NCBI GenBank assembly: GCA_020722725.1
Contig: DYKG01000001.1
Coordinates: 124,001-188,000 of the forward strand
Direction: 5' to 3'
Length of the DNA stretch: 64,000 bases
Source of the DNA: Candidatus Methylomirabilis sp.
GTDB taxonomy: Bacteria > Muiribacteriota > Ozemobacteria > Ozemobacterales > Ozemobacteraceae
The notes below the pieces were generated by a model. It searched no databases. It was not told the origin of the DNA and was given only the letters and a program-made list of their open reading frames with translations. The position numbers were made by a program, and so were the translations under genes. Below are positions 25,462 to 33,242 of this stretch, one piece after another; position 1 is the stretch's first letter, and each line of letters opens with the position of its first letter.

Positions 25462-27234
25462 CTAGTTCAGATATAAAAGGGGATTCTGTGTCTTCCCATT
25501 CTTCCTCACTTCAAAGTGCAGGTGGTTGCCGGTTGCAACACCGGTAGCGCCTACTCTGGCAACCAGCTGTCCAGCCTTAACGGTCTGGCCTTTTTTAACC
25601 AGAATAGAGCTGCAGTGAGCGTATCTGGTTGAGTAGCCATTGGCGTGGCTGATAATAACCAGTTTGCCGTAGCCTGAACGGCGGCCGGCGTAAATTACCT
25701 TGCCGCTCATTGCTGCAGTGATCGGGGCACCTTTGGGTGCTGCAATGTCAATGCCGGCATGAAAAAGGCGTTTGCGGTAAACCGGATGATTGCGCCAGCC
25801 GTAGCGGTCAGAGAGACGGCCGCGGGTGGGCATGCGCATCATTTTTCTGGTGATTGAGTTGGTCTGGGTAACTACATATTTTTTCTTGTCAGCTTTGATT
25901 TTGAGTATCTGACCAGCGGTGACCAGAGAGTTGTTCAGGTTGTTATCGGCAATGATTGCGCTGATTGTGGTGTTGTATTTTCTTGCCAGCAGAGATAGAG
26001 ATTCGCCTTTTTTAACTTGGTGGCTGATCAAAGTGGTATCTTTTTTCAAATCTTTGGCGGTTTCTTCTTTTACAACCCGATACAGCTTTTTGTCGGGGCT
26101 GATTTTTAGCTCTTCGCCGATTTTGAGGAAATTGCTCTGCAGTTTGTTTTCGCTTTTGATCTGAGCAACAGTGGTGTTGAAGCGCAGGGCGATCTTGAGA
26201 AGATTGTCGCCTTTCTGAACTTTGTAGCTCATCTGCTTCTCGGTTCGCAGCTTTTCTACAGCAGGAGTCGCGGTCGGGGCAGGTTTTTGAATATCAACTT
26301 TGGTAGTGATGACCGGTTCGGGAATTACTGCAGATGCCCTGAGAATCGGCGTGGTTTCTTTCTTTACGTTTGCCACTACCGGTGGTTTGGCGAGCAGTTC
26401 TTTTTCGATGAATTTGATATCAGGTTTGATGGCTGGAGCTTGAGCCTGGGCAATCTGAATCTTATCAGTGCGCACCGGTTTAAATTTCGGTGCAGACTTA
26501 ATCAGCGCAGGTTTTCCTGTATTGTCGAGGCTGAGCTGCTGCTCAAACTTCCTGGGGGCTTCGCGAGTCTGGATCATTTTCAGTTCCCGATCAGAGGCCC
26601 TGACCGGAATGCGAATCTGCTGGTCTTCCTGCAGCATGTGGCTTTTCAAAGAATTGTGAGTAATCAGACTTTCAAGGGGCACTCTGAACTTGCCGGCGAT
26701 TTTTGATAAAGAATCGCCAGGTCTGACTTTGTAAGTCATTTCACTGTTCGGAAGCGGGATTTTTATGGTTTCGCCGGCTTTGATGACATGTTTGTCTTCA
26801 AGTTCATTGGCTTTTTTGATCAGGTCAGTTTCTGAGCCAAACATTCTGGCGATATGAGAAAGTGAATCGCCGGGCTGAACTGCATACTCGATGTAAACCT
26901 TGTCGGTTGCCGGTTTGCTTGCTGCAGCAATAAATGGAGCTTTTACGACCTTTTCAACTTTGCCAACTTCTGGAGCGGGAATTGCAGCAGCAACCATCTT
27001 TGCCGGTGTGGAATTGACGGCCTTTGACAGTGCGACTGGAACCTGTTTGCAGCTTGCTTCAGCGACCTTGAAATTCTGAATGAAAAGGTTGTTCTGATAC
27101 GGGCTTTCAATGGCAAACGCGGTGTCGCTTTCGCGGTTAATGAACCGGTCTATGGCAATTGCTGAAGTTTCCAGGGCAACAATCGCCAGCAGGATGAGGA
27201 CTGAGTAGTGCCTTGCTCTAAGATTATTCCACAC
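25462..27234 (-). CDS. LysM-repeat M23 peptidoglycan endopeptidase
   Basis: The start is placed at GTG 27234, which has AAGGAG 6 bp upstream; longer forms to ATG 27330 have none. The 590-residue product has one N-terminal membrane segment (YSVLILLAIVALETSAIAI). Two LysM domains (VQPGDSLSHIARMF and VRPGDSLSKIAGKF) are followed by a Lys/Pro-rich linker and two more LysM domains (VQKGDNLLKIALRF and VKKGESLSLLARKY). A C-terminal M23 domain carries the zinc ligands in HAGIDIAAP and HLHFEV. All M23 catalytic residues are present, so it should cut peptide crosslinks in peptidoglycan. It leads the FecR/barrel/FN3 cluster. Confidence 0.92.
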   Translation of the reverse strand: MWNNLRARHYSVLILLAIVALETSAIAIDRFINRESDTAFAIESPYQNNLFIQNFKVAEASCKQVPVALSKAVNSTPAKMVAAAIPAPEVGKVEKVVKAPFIAAASKPATDKVYIEYAVQPGDSLSHIARMFGSETDLIKKANELEDKHVIKAGETIKIPLPNSEMTYKVRPGDSLSKIAGKFRVPLESLITHNSLKSHMLQEDQQIRIPVRASDRELKMIQTREAPRKFEQQLSLDNTGKPALIKSAPKFKPVRTDKIQIAQAQAPAIKPDIKFIEKELLAKPPVVANVKKETTPILRASAVIPEPVITTKVDIQKPAPTATPAVEKLRTEKQMSYKVQKGDNLLKIALRFNTTVAQIKSENKLQSNFLKIGEELKISPDKKLYRVVKEETAKDLKKDTTLISHQVKKGESLSLLARKYNTTISAIIADNNLNNSLVTAGQILKIKADKKKYVVTQTNSITRKMMRMPTRGRLSDRYGWRNHPVYRKRLFHAGIDIAAPKGAPITAAMSGKVIYAGRRSGYGKLVIISHANGYSTRYAHCSSILVKKGQTVKAGQLVARVGATGVATGNHLHFEVRKNGKTQNPLLYLN

Positions 27235-27382
27235 ATTGCGCTCCTTGCATTCTTGTCGGTCGTTTTTATGCATTGAAGGAAAAATCATCCATGATCTTTC
27301 GCATTCATTCCGTAGTAAGTAAATCGACAACTTTGGTTGCGCTATTTAGCGTAAAATTTACAAAAAGAAAAAAAATAGATGT

Positions 27383-27411
27383 TTGAAGGAATGCCGACAA
27401 TGTGATATTGT
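27383..27411 (+). promoter_or_regulatory. Sigma70-type promoter for the gene at 27470
   Basis: TTGAAG at 27383-27388 and TATTGT at 27406-27411 have a 17-bp spacer, about 55 bp before the GTG start. Confidence 0.5.
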
Positions 27412-27469
27412 TTGAACTTGAGCTGCACTACAGCTGCATAAAGACCCATATTTCTCTGGAGAAAGAGCC

Positions 27470-27925
27470 GTGAGTAAGAAACCTCCCGAATTGACCTGGC
27501 AGGATAAGGCCATTCTTATAGCCATTCCCATCGTGGTGTTTACCATTTTCATTCTGGCAAACTATTTTAGCCAGGATTTGACGGTAAATGGAGCTTTTGA
27601 TCAGCAGTTGCCCAAGGTTCAGGTGCGTGATGGCGGAAACATTGTTAAGGTTTATCCTCAGGTTGCCACCGATACGCTCAGCTGCCGGGTTAAAAGCCGT
27701 GATAGCAATTTAGAATATGATTTTGATTACAAAATCACCGGTTCAGAAACCATTCGTTTCGAACTTGGCCGATTGGTGCAGTTTTTTGGCGAATACACCT
27801 ATTCTCCCCAGGGTGGCAAAGTGGTTGCGCCCTTCAAGGGAAAATCAGGCCGCATGACCGGCTGGGCGATCTACGAAAGCCATCGCTATACACCAAAAGA
27901 AGAGGCCGACGGCCCCGGTCTGTAA
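27470..27925 (+). CDS. Single-pass membrane protein of unknown function
   Basis: A GTG start with GGAG about 10 bp upstream gives a 151-residue protein. One transmembrane helix (about residues 14-31, ILIAIPIVVFTIFILANYF) is followed by a beta-rich extracytoplasmic domain with no motif I recognise. Its stop lies 3 bp from the stop of the convergent rlpA gene. No functional assignment is possible. Confidence 0.7.
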   Translation: MSKKPPELTWQDKAILIAIPIVVFTIFILANYFSQDLTVNGAFDQQLPKVQVRDGGNIVKVYPQVATDTLSCRVKSRDSNLEYDFDYKITGSETIRFELGRLVQFFGEYTYSPQGGKVVAPFKGKSGRMTGWAIYESHRYTPKEEADGPGL

Positions 27926-27928
27926 AAG

Positions 27929-28327
27929 TCAGGGAACAATTTTCAGGCTGACCTGCGCCAACCCGGCAATCTTCATTCCCAGCTCGTCTGCAGCCCTTTC
28001 GGAAAGATCAATGATTCTTCCCTCGACGAAGGGGCCGCGGTCGTTAATTTTTACCGTTACCTGCCTGCCATTTTCCAGATTGGTTACTTCGACTTTCGTC
28101 TGAAAAGCCAGTTCACGATGGGCAGCCGTCATGGCATTACGATCAAAAATCTCGCCCGAAGCGGTTTGTCGCCCATGATACTCAGCTCCGTACCAGGATG
28201 CCAGACCGGTTTGAAAGGTTCCTGCCGGCGCATTAACGCCATTGTCACCAGAGTCTGAAGAGCTGCCGCAGCCGGTCAGAAAGAACGACAAAAAGAATAA
28301 GAAAATTAGTAAAATTGGTTTTTTCAT
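27929..28327 (-). CDS. rlpA: RlpA-like lipoprotein (double-psi beta-barrel)
   Basis: The start is ATG 28327, with GGAG at 7 bp and a proper signal peptide and lipobox FFLTGC; an in-frame extension to 28393 adds no signal. The 132-residue product contains the RlpA domain (GLASWYGAEYHGRQTASGE, MTAAHRELAFQTKVEV, VKINDRGPF, DLSERAADELGM). In Pseudomonas RlpA is a lytic transglycosylase acting on naked glycan strands at the septum; other members have unproven activity. No SPOR domain follows, so this is a minimal version. Confidence 0.9.
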   Translation of the reverse strand: MKKPILLIFLFFLSFFLTGCGSSSDSGDNGVNAPAGTFQTGLASWYGAEYHGRQTASGEIFDRNAMTAAHRELAFQTKVEVTNLENGRQVTVKINDRGPFVEGRIIDLSERAADELGMKIAGLAQVSLKIVP

Positions 28328-28394
28328 AACTCCGGCTCTATCGGCAAAAAAACTGGTTTGCTTAATCAACCCCGGTATTCGCATAAGAATCAAT

Positions 28395-28423
28395 TTGCAA
28401 AAAGACGTTAAAGGTATTACAAT
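28395..28423 (+). promoter_or_regulatory. Promoter of the toxin-antitoxin operon
   Basis: TTGCAA at 28395-28400 and TACAAT at 28418-28423 are spaced by exactly 17 bp. The -10 element lies inside the palindromic operator, so repressor binding would block polymerase. Confidence 0.65.
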
Positions 28424-28432
28424 TTGTAATAC
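28414..28432. promoter_or_regulatory. Palindromic operator of the toxin-antitoxin operon
   Basis: GTATTACAA-T-TTGTAATAC is a perfect 9-bp inverted repeat around one base. It covers the -10 hexamer and ends 3 bp before the ribosome binding site. Ribbon-helix-helix antitoxins bind such sites as dimers, so autoregulation by the product of 28446 is likely (inference). Confidence 0.75.
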
Positions 28433-28445
28433 AAGAGGTGTGAGA

Positions 28446-28703
28446 ATGTTAACTCTAAGATTAAGTTCAGAAATGGAAGAAAAGCTGAATAACCTTGCTG
28501 AAATGCTTGGTATCCCGAAATCCGAAATTGTCAGAAAAAGCCTGAAGGCTTATCTCAAACAATTGGAACAAAGCAATGCCTGGGCTGCTGGCAAATCTCT
28601 TTTTGGTAAATATTCCAGTGGTAAGTCCAACTTGTCTGAAGATCGCAAAGCCATTTTGAAGCAAAAACTCCAGGATAAAAGAAATGCAAAAAATTCTTAT
28701 TGA
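28446..28703 (+). CDS. Ribbon-helix-helix antitoxin
   Basis: The start is ATG 28446 with an AGAGGTG site. The 85-residue product has the N-terminal RHH pattern: strand LTLRLSSEMEEKLNNLAEML, then GIPKSEIVRKSLKAYLK. A flexible, charged C-terminal tail (about residues 48-85) would wrap the toxin. It overlaps the PIN-domain gene by 20 bp. The operator directly upstream fits repression by this protein. A VapB/CopG-type label is appropriate; the exact subfamily is not clear. Confidence 0.85.
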   Translation: MLTLRLSSEMEEKLNNLAEMLGIPKSEIVRKSLKAYLKQLEQSNAWAAGKSLFGKYSSGKSNLSEDRKAILKQKLQDKRNAKNSY

Positions 28704-29094
28704 TTCGGGTCCGTTGATTGCCTTATTTGATGCTGATGACAAACATCATAAAAAAGCAGTGGGCTTTATCAAAGGAAACAGGTTGCCCCTGGTTACAACA
28801 TTGGCTTCACTCACCGAAACCCTTCATTTGCTTGATTTCAATCGCAATGCACAAATAGATTTTCTTGACTGGATCAGCAAAGGCGCCATAGAGGTTCATA
28901 ATATAGATATTACCGCTTTTAACCGTCTTAGAGACCTCACGATCAAATACAAAGATCTTCCCATGGATTTTGCAGATGCTTGTCTCGTTTACCTGGCTGA
29001 AGAATTGAATATCACTAAGATCGCAACGGTAGACCGTGATTTCTCGATCTATCGAATAAAAAACAAGAAAAAGTTTGAGCTGGCCTTGTCCTGA
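28684..29094 (+). CDS. PIN-domain toxin (VapC-like RNase)
   Basis: A 136-residue PIN domain, the fold of VapC toxins that cut tRNA or rRNA using Mg2+ ions. The acidic active-site set is complete: Asp7 in ILIDSGPL, Glu45 in LTETLHLL, Asp95 and Asp98 in PMDFADA, and Asp117 in TVDRDF. The start lies within the end of the antitoxin gene (20-bp overlap), which couples their translation. I expect an active toxin held by the upstream RHH protein. Confidence 0.9.
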   Translation: MQKILIDSGPLIALFDADDKHHKKAVGFIKGNRLPLVTTLASLTETLHLLDFNRNAQIDFLDWISKGAIEVHNIDITAFNRLRDLTIKYKDLPMDFADACLVYLAEELNITKIATVDRDFSIYRIKNKKKFELALS

Positions 29095-29191
29095 TTCAGG
29101 AAGATTTTGCATGTTCCAAGGCAGATAAATACATCAATCTGATGCAAAATTTGCCGGGTTAATTTTATCCGGGATGATGGCTGTAATTCCG

Positions 29192-29220
29192 TTGACAAAA
29201 AAATGGGCATTAAGTAAGAT
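29192..29220 (+). promoter_or_regulatory. Strong sigma70-type promoter for the HAMP-domain gene
   Basis: TTGACA at 29192-29197 and TAAGAT at 29215-29220 have a 17-bp spacer, about 38 bp before the TTG start at 29259. Confidence 0.65.
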
Positions 29221-29258
29221 ACTAGATAAAACGATTTCTGCCTGCAGGAGGCTTTGCT

Positions 29259-29885
29259 TTGAGTCAGCGAAAGAACTATTTCATCTCGAAAGGTATGCAG
29301 AGTAAGTTCGCCGGAACTATTCTGCTGTTGGCTTTTCTCGTGGCAGTCATAACTGCCTGTAACATCTATGTGCTTGGCTCATTTTTTGTTTCAACCAAGA
29401 CCACGCTGGTTGAAGCAAGAGGCGTTACCAATATCATGCAGCATTTTTTCACGGAATTCTGGCCGCGTCTGCTGATGCTGATTTTTGTGAACGTGATCAT
29501 TATTTTTATCGTCAGTATAATGTATTCACACCAGACTGCTGGTCCGGCTTACAAGCTTGAAATGAGTATCAAGCGTATAACCGAGGGTGATCTTACCTTT
29601 GAAGTCAGTCTCAGACGCAATGATAATCTCAAAGAACTGGCTGCGGCACTGAACGAACTTCTGAAAAAATTCAGAAACACCCTGGCAAAAGCCAAAACTC
29701 TGAGTGTTGACCTTTCTGCCAAGCTTTCAGGCCTGGAATCGGACGCACAGTTCAAGAAACTGGCTGAAAGCTCAGCCGAACTCACCAGTTTGATCAATCA
29801 GTTTAAAATTGAAGGCTCAACCGACAGCAAACCGGTTGACGGCATCGATATCGAGCTCGATGAAGAAGATTCTGAAAAAGTCTGA
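29259..29885 (+). CDS. Two-helix membrane protein with HAMP domain, no output domain
   Basis: A TTG start with GGAGG 7 bp upstream gives a 208-residue protein. Two transmembrane helices (about residues 19-42 and 69-87) bracket a short periplasmic loop of only about 25 residues, too small for a usual sensor domain. A HAMP domain follows (about 91-140: AGPAYKLEMSIKRITEGDL, LKELAAALNELL). Then comes a helical tail and an acidic end (DIELDEEDSE). No methyl-accepting or kinase domain is present. It sits beside the chemotaxis/sigma28 operon, convergent with it, so a signalling role there is possible but unproven. Confidence 0.85.
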   Translation: MSQRKNYFISKGMQSKFAGTILLLAFLVAVITACNIYVLGSFFVSTKTTLVEARGVTNIMQHFFTEFWPRLLMLIFVNVIIIFIVSIMYSHQTAGPAYKLEMSIKRITEGDLTFEVSLRRNDNLKELAAALNELLKKFRNTLAKAKTLSVDLSAKLSGLESDAQFKKLAESSAELTSLINQFKIEGSTDSKPVDGIDIELDEEDSEKV

Positions 29886-29897
29886 TTTGTTTCAGAC

Positions 29898-29962
29898 GGG
29901 CATTTCTGCAGGCTAAATGACCGTCTTTTGTCGGTGGATGAGCCTGGCGAACCAACAAAAGC
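29898..29962. repeat. Dispersed intergenic repeat, copy B
   Basis: GGGCATTTC...GGCTaAATGACCG then TCTTTTGTCGGTGG and GAGCCTGGCGAACC align with copies C (42045-42113) and D (47424-47490). It is the most diverged copy and lies between the HAMP gene and its terminator. Confidence 0.6.
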
Positions 29963-30016
29963 GAAAAAACAATCAAAAATTTTTAACGCTTTGAACAAAA
30001 AATCCGTTTAAAATGA

Positions 30017-30044
30017 AAACCCCCGCAGAATTTGCGGGGGGTTT
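30017..30044. terminator. Bidirectional terminator between the HAMP gene and the sigma28 gene
   Basis: An 8-bp stem CCCCCGCA / TGCGGGGG with a 5-nt loop is flanked by an A run on the left and TTTT on the right, suitable for both convergent genes. Confidence 0.85.
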
Positions 30045-30065
30045 TGGCTTTATTCGAAGCTGGTT

Positions 30066-30902
30066 TTATTCTGCCATCAGTGCTTCTTTTATGCGACTGA
30101 GGCGCCCGCGTAGTCTGAGAATGGCCTTGGTGTGCAGTTGCGAAACACGTGAGTCCGATACTCCCAGGATCTTGCCAATTTCTTTTGAAGTCAGCTCTTC
30201 ATAGTAGTAAAGGGTAATTACCATGCGCTCGCGGTCTGAGAGCTTGGAGATGGCATCGGCAAGAATTTTCCTGGCTTCGGTTTCTTCAATTTTGAGCTGC
30301 GGATTGTCACTTTTCTGGTCTTCGACGAAATCGAAGCGGGAAGAGCCTTCTTCATCGTCGTAAAAAATTTCGTCGAGCGAAAGCAGCAGAGACTTTTTGG
30401 TTTCGTCGAACAGCTTGTGCAGTTCAGAAATATCGATATTCAGATATTCGGCGATTTCTTCGTCTTTGGCATCGCGGCCCAGTTTGCCTTCAAGCTTGGC
30501 GTAGGCTTTTTCCAGCTTGCGGGCTTTCTGGCGAACCGATCTGGGAGTCCAGTCGAGACCGCGCAATTCATCGAAGATGGCGCCCCTGATTCGGGTTTTT
30601 GCGTAGGTTTTAAATTTTATATTTCTCTCGGTGTCATATTTGTCGATTGCATCGATCAGGCCAAGAATGCCGTAGCTTACCAGGTCGTCAAATTCAACGT
30701 TGCTGGGAAGATTTACCGCTATGCGTCCGGCAACATATTTGACGAACGAGGCATATTTCATGATCAATGCGTCTTTGATGCGCTGATCATGACTGGTTCT
30801 ATATAGTTCCCAGAGTTTCTGATCCTCTTCGTCCTGAAGACGATTTTTCAGCTTGGGATCGGTAATTTCCTGATCTTTGCCTACCAGAAGTTCTTTGTTC
30901 AC
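30066..30902 (-). CDS. fliA: RNA polymerase sigma factor, sigma28 (FliA/SigD/WhiG) type
   Basis: A 278-residue sigma factor that directs RNA polymerase to flagellar and chemotaxis promoters in most bacteria. Region 2 (YASFVKYVAGRIAVNLP, FDDLVSYGILGLIDAIDKYD, KFKTYAKTRIRGAIFDELR), region 3 (KARKLEKAYAKLEGKLGRD) and region 4 (LSDRERMVITLYYYEELTSK, EIGKILGVSDSRVSQLHTKA) are complete. WPRSVR-type 'LDWTPRSVRQKAR' is diagnostic of the FliA/WhiG family. It is the last gene of the cheC-cheD operon, overlapping the small membrane-protein gene by 4 bp. The order cheC-cheD-sigD is also found at the end of the Bacillus subtilis fla/che operon. Confidence 0.95.
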   Translation of the reverse strand: MNKELLVGKDQEITDPKLKNRLQDEEDQKLWELYRTSHDQRIKDALIMKYASFVKYVAGRIAVNLPSNVEFDDLVSYGILGLIDAIDKYDTERNIKFKTYAKTRIRGAIFDELRGLDWTPRSVRQKARKLEKAYAKLEGKLGRDAKDEEIAEYLNIDISELHKLFDETKKSLLLSLDEIFYDDEEGSSRFDFVEDQKSDNPQLKIEETEARKILADAISKLSDRERMVITLYYYEELTSKEIGKILGVSDSRVSQLHTKAILRLRGRLSRIKEALMAE

Positions 30903-31303
30903 TTCATCCCTCCGTGTTTGGCTGCCTTGTGAGACTCCTGATCCATTCCCAGGATATCTGAGACTGGAGTCGGCTCATCGGTAGGGGTGCCAAATGTTTC
31001 GTATCTGCCACTTGAATTATCATCATCGTCAAGAAGGTCGCCCAGTTCGGCTTTGAGCTGTTCGTCTTCAAGAAGAAGTTCCTCTTTGAGTTTTTCCGTT
31101 TCTTTTTCGGTGGTAACCGGCATCAGCACCACTTCAAGAAAGCTGCCGAGAATTGTGCCGAGCATTCCGAAAATAAAGAAAATGACCAGTCCGCGAAAAA
31201 TGATGGTGGTTGCCCCCACTTCAGCCATTACCGCCAGGAGCATCACTACCGAGGTAATGCTGACTGCGAGAAAGAGGCCCATTAAAAGTGAGAGTCTTGA
31301 CAT
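30899..31303 (-). CDS. Two-helix membrane protein between cheD and the sigma28 gene
   Basis: A 134-residue protein with two hydrophobic helices (about residues 5-26 and 33-57) and a very acidic cytoplasmic tail (LLDDDDNSS, then a PTDEPTP linker). There is no recognised family. It is 3 bp downstream of cheD and overlaps the sigma factor start by 4 bp, so it is made together with them. It could hold or modulate the sigma factor at the membrane, but nothing in the sequence proves this. Confidence 0.75.
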   Translation of the reverse strand: MSRLSLLMGLFLAVSITSVVMLLAVMAEVGATTIIFRGLVIFFIFGMLGTILGSFLEVVLMPVTTEKETEKLKEELLLEDEQLKAELGDLLDDDDNSSGRYETFGTPTDEPTPVSDILGMDQESHKAAKHGGMK

Positions 31304-31306
31304 TGT

Positions 31307-31792
31307 TTACAGTTCCTTGGTTTCCTGCCCGAGAATGGAGAGCTTTACCAGACCTGAGTCAAGATCGAATTCTACTGATCTTCCTCTGTTGCCGCCGGTG
31401 TCTTCGGCCTCGATCGGAATCTGGAGTATTGAAAGGGCTTTTTTTACGGCTTCGACGTTATCTCTGCCGATGTTACTGGAAAAATCTTCGGTTGGTGGGA
31501 ACATTTCAGCGCCGCCGACGAGTTTGGCGACGAGCTTGCTTTTCAATGCGCCTTCTTCGCCCATTTTATTAAAGAGCAACGGAACGGCAGTGTCGGCAAA
31601 TTTTGCCGGGTTGAGCTTTTCTTTGTCGATACCCGACGAGTCAGGCAGCATAACGTGTGAAAAGCCGCCAATCTTGTTCTTTTTGTCATACATGGCAATG
31701 ATTACGCAGGAACCAATGCCATAAACAACCAGGCTGGCGGGGTGTCTGGCAATCTTCAATTCGCCCATTCCTACCGGGATATAGTCTGACAT
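31307..31792 (-). CDS. cheD: Chemoreceptor glutamine deamidase CheD
   Basis: A 161-residue CheD. It deamidates glutamines of chemoreceptors and in Bacillus and Thermotoga also binds CheC to stimulate its phosphatase activity. The catalytic Cys29 (YGIGSCVII), His46 (GGFSHVMLP) and the Thr in EDTGGNRGR are present, as is the IGRDNVEAVKKAL helix. It is 3 bp after cheC in the same operon, matching the functional pair. Confidence 0.95.
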   Translation of the reverse strand: MSDYIPVGMGELKIARHPASLVVYGIGSCVIIAMYDKKNKIGGFSHVMLPDSSGIDKEKLNPAKFADTAVPLLFNKMGEEGALKSKLVAKLVGGAEMFPPTEDFSSNIGRDNVEAVKKALSILQIPIEAEDTGGNRGRSVEFDLDSGLVKLSILGQETKEL

Positions 31793-31795
31793 CAG

Positions 31796-32413
31796 CTAAG
31801 CAACTCCGATGGATTTAAGTAGTTTTTTCAATGAATCCGGGTCGGGCAGAAGAAAAATATGAATTCGCAGGTCTTCTTCGGCTTCGATGAACGAAGTTTC
31901 GATCATCAGCACCTTGTCGCTCACCGCTACCATATCGGCAACCACATAATTGATCAGCGAACCCGACAGATCATAGGCCATCGAGGGCAGAGAGTTCAAC
32001 ATCGGGGTCTGAGTAAGAGTCGAAATGGCGTTGAGAAAAGCGCCGGCAAGAATGTTGCCGACTTCCCGCATGCATGAGCTTTCCATTTCGCCCATGTCCA
32101 ATGGAGAATCAATTTCACAGCCGGGAATAAGGGTGTGCAACAGCCTCAATGACGTGTGTTCAGGGATCAGAAGCAGAAACCTGCCTGAAATCTCACCCAT
32201 AACCTTGAGAAAAATTCCCATGACTGATTGTGCCGGGCCACCGACCAGATCAGGAATTTCTTTGAAATCCAGGATCTTGGCTGAAGGTACGGCCATGTCA
32301 ATTTTACGGTTCAAAAACTGAGCCAGAGCACTGGCGGCATTTCCTGAACCGATGTTACCGATTTCGCGCAGTGCATCAAGCTGTGTTCTGGTTAAAGTCG
32401 TGACGTCTTCCAT
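31796..32413 (-). CDS. cheC: CheY-P phosphatase CheC
   Basis: A 205-residue CheC/CheX/FliY-type phosphatase that dephosphorylates CheY-P. Both active sites are visible: REIGNIGSGNAASAL (residues about 16-30) and REVGNILAGAFLNAI (about 116-130), each with the conserved Glu and Asn. Having two sites and no FliN-like domain makes it CheC rather than FliY. It is the first gene of the four-gene operon under a near-consensus promoter at 32445-32473. Confidence 0.94.
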   Translation of the reverse strand: MEDVTTLTRTQLDALREIGNIGSGNAASALAQFLNRKIDMAVPSAKILDFKEIPDLVGGPAQSVMGIFLKVMGEISGRFLLLIPEHTSLRLLHTLIPGCEIDSPLDMGEMESSCMREVGNILAGAFLNAISTLTQTPMLNSLPSMAYDLSGSLINYVVADMVAVSDKVLMIETSFIEAEEDLRIHIFLLPDPDSLKKLLKSIGVA

Positions 32414-32444
32414 TCATAACCTCTGGCAGATACAATTCAAGGCC

Positions 32445-32473
32445 ATTATAAAGTAGGTGCCTGTAGATTGCAA
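32445..32473 (-). promoter_or_regulatory. Sigma70-type promoter of the cheC-cheD-sigma28 operon
   Basis: Read on the minus strand, TTGCAA (32473-32468) and TATAAT (32450-32445) have an exact 17-bp spacer, about 32 bp before ATG 32413 and just past the end of pth. Confidence 0.7.
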
Positions 32474-32479
32474 GAGTTG

Positions 32480-33088
32480 TCAGTTTTTTTCGGGGTTTTC
32501 GTCAGAATTGCCAAAATCAATACCATTAAAACTTGTCATGGCCTTGTTTCCCATGCCCATCATCCATAGAGCGGCAAGCTCATGAATTGCCAGGTTGATC
32601 CTGGAAAAGATTTCTTTTTCCTCAATACTTATGGTTCCCAGAACATGATCCACCAGCTGAGCATGGGGGGGCTGGCCTGGATCGACCGGCAGACCGACAC
32701 CGATGCGCAACCGCCAGAATCCTTTGCCAATGTGGTTAATGATCGATTTCAGCCCGTTATGCCCGCCATCGCTGCCAGAAGCTCGCAGCCGAATTCTGCC
32801 GACCGGAAGATTGATATCGTCGGTAATCACCAGCAGTTCCTCAGGCTGTATTCCGCTGTCGATAAAAAAATCCGAAATAGCTTCGCCGGAAAGATTCATG
32901 TAGGTTTGCGGTTTAAGCAGAAGATGCTGCTGACCATGAAACTGCAATCGGCCAAATATGGAATTGTGCGCCTTTTCATTTAACTGGCAGTGAAACTTGG
33001 CGGCAATCGCTTCAACTGCCCAAAAACCCGCATTATGGCGGGTTTCGGCATATTCCGGGCCTGGGTTTCCTAGTCCTGCTATTATCAT
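32480..33088 (-). CDS. pth: Peptidyl-tRNA hydrolase
   Basis: A 202-residue enzyme that releases peptides from prematurely dropped peptidyl-tRNA in the cytoplasm. The family motifs GLGNPGPEYAETRHNAGF (Asn8 and catalytic His18), LLKPQTYMNLSG, VITDDINLPVG and GSDGGHNGLKS are intact. The length is typical. It is divergent from gpmI; the 154-bp gap between them carries the gpmI promoter. Confidence 0.96.
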   Translation of the reverse strand: MIIAGLGNPGPEYAETRHNAGFWAVEAIAAKFHCQLNEKAHNSIFGRLQFHGQQHLLLKPQTYMNLSGEAISDFFIDSGIQPEELLVITDDINLPVGRIRLRASGSDGGHNGLKSIINHIGKGFWRLRIGVGLPVDPGQPPHAQLVDHVLGTISIEEKEIFSRINLAIHELAALWMMGMGNKAMTSFNGIDFGNSDENPEKN

Positions 33089-33161
33089 AATGGATGATTT
33101 TTACCAGACATGTTGCGATAAGTCAACGAAATCATTGCACCGATGCCGCTTGGCGAAAGAT

Positions 33162-33191
33162 TTGACATCGGCAGTGGTTGCCGGGTATAAT
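33162..33191 (+). promoter_or_regulatory. Consensus sigma70-type promoter of gpmI-gmk
   Basis: TTGACA at 33162-33167 and TATAAT at 33186-33191, both perfect, with an 18-bp spacer, about 45 bp before ATG 33243. Confidence 0.75.
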
Positions 33192-33242
33192 CCGCAAAAC
33201 CCGGAGGTCGCTATCCTCAAATTTTCAAGGTTTTAACAAAAT

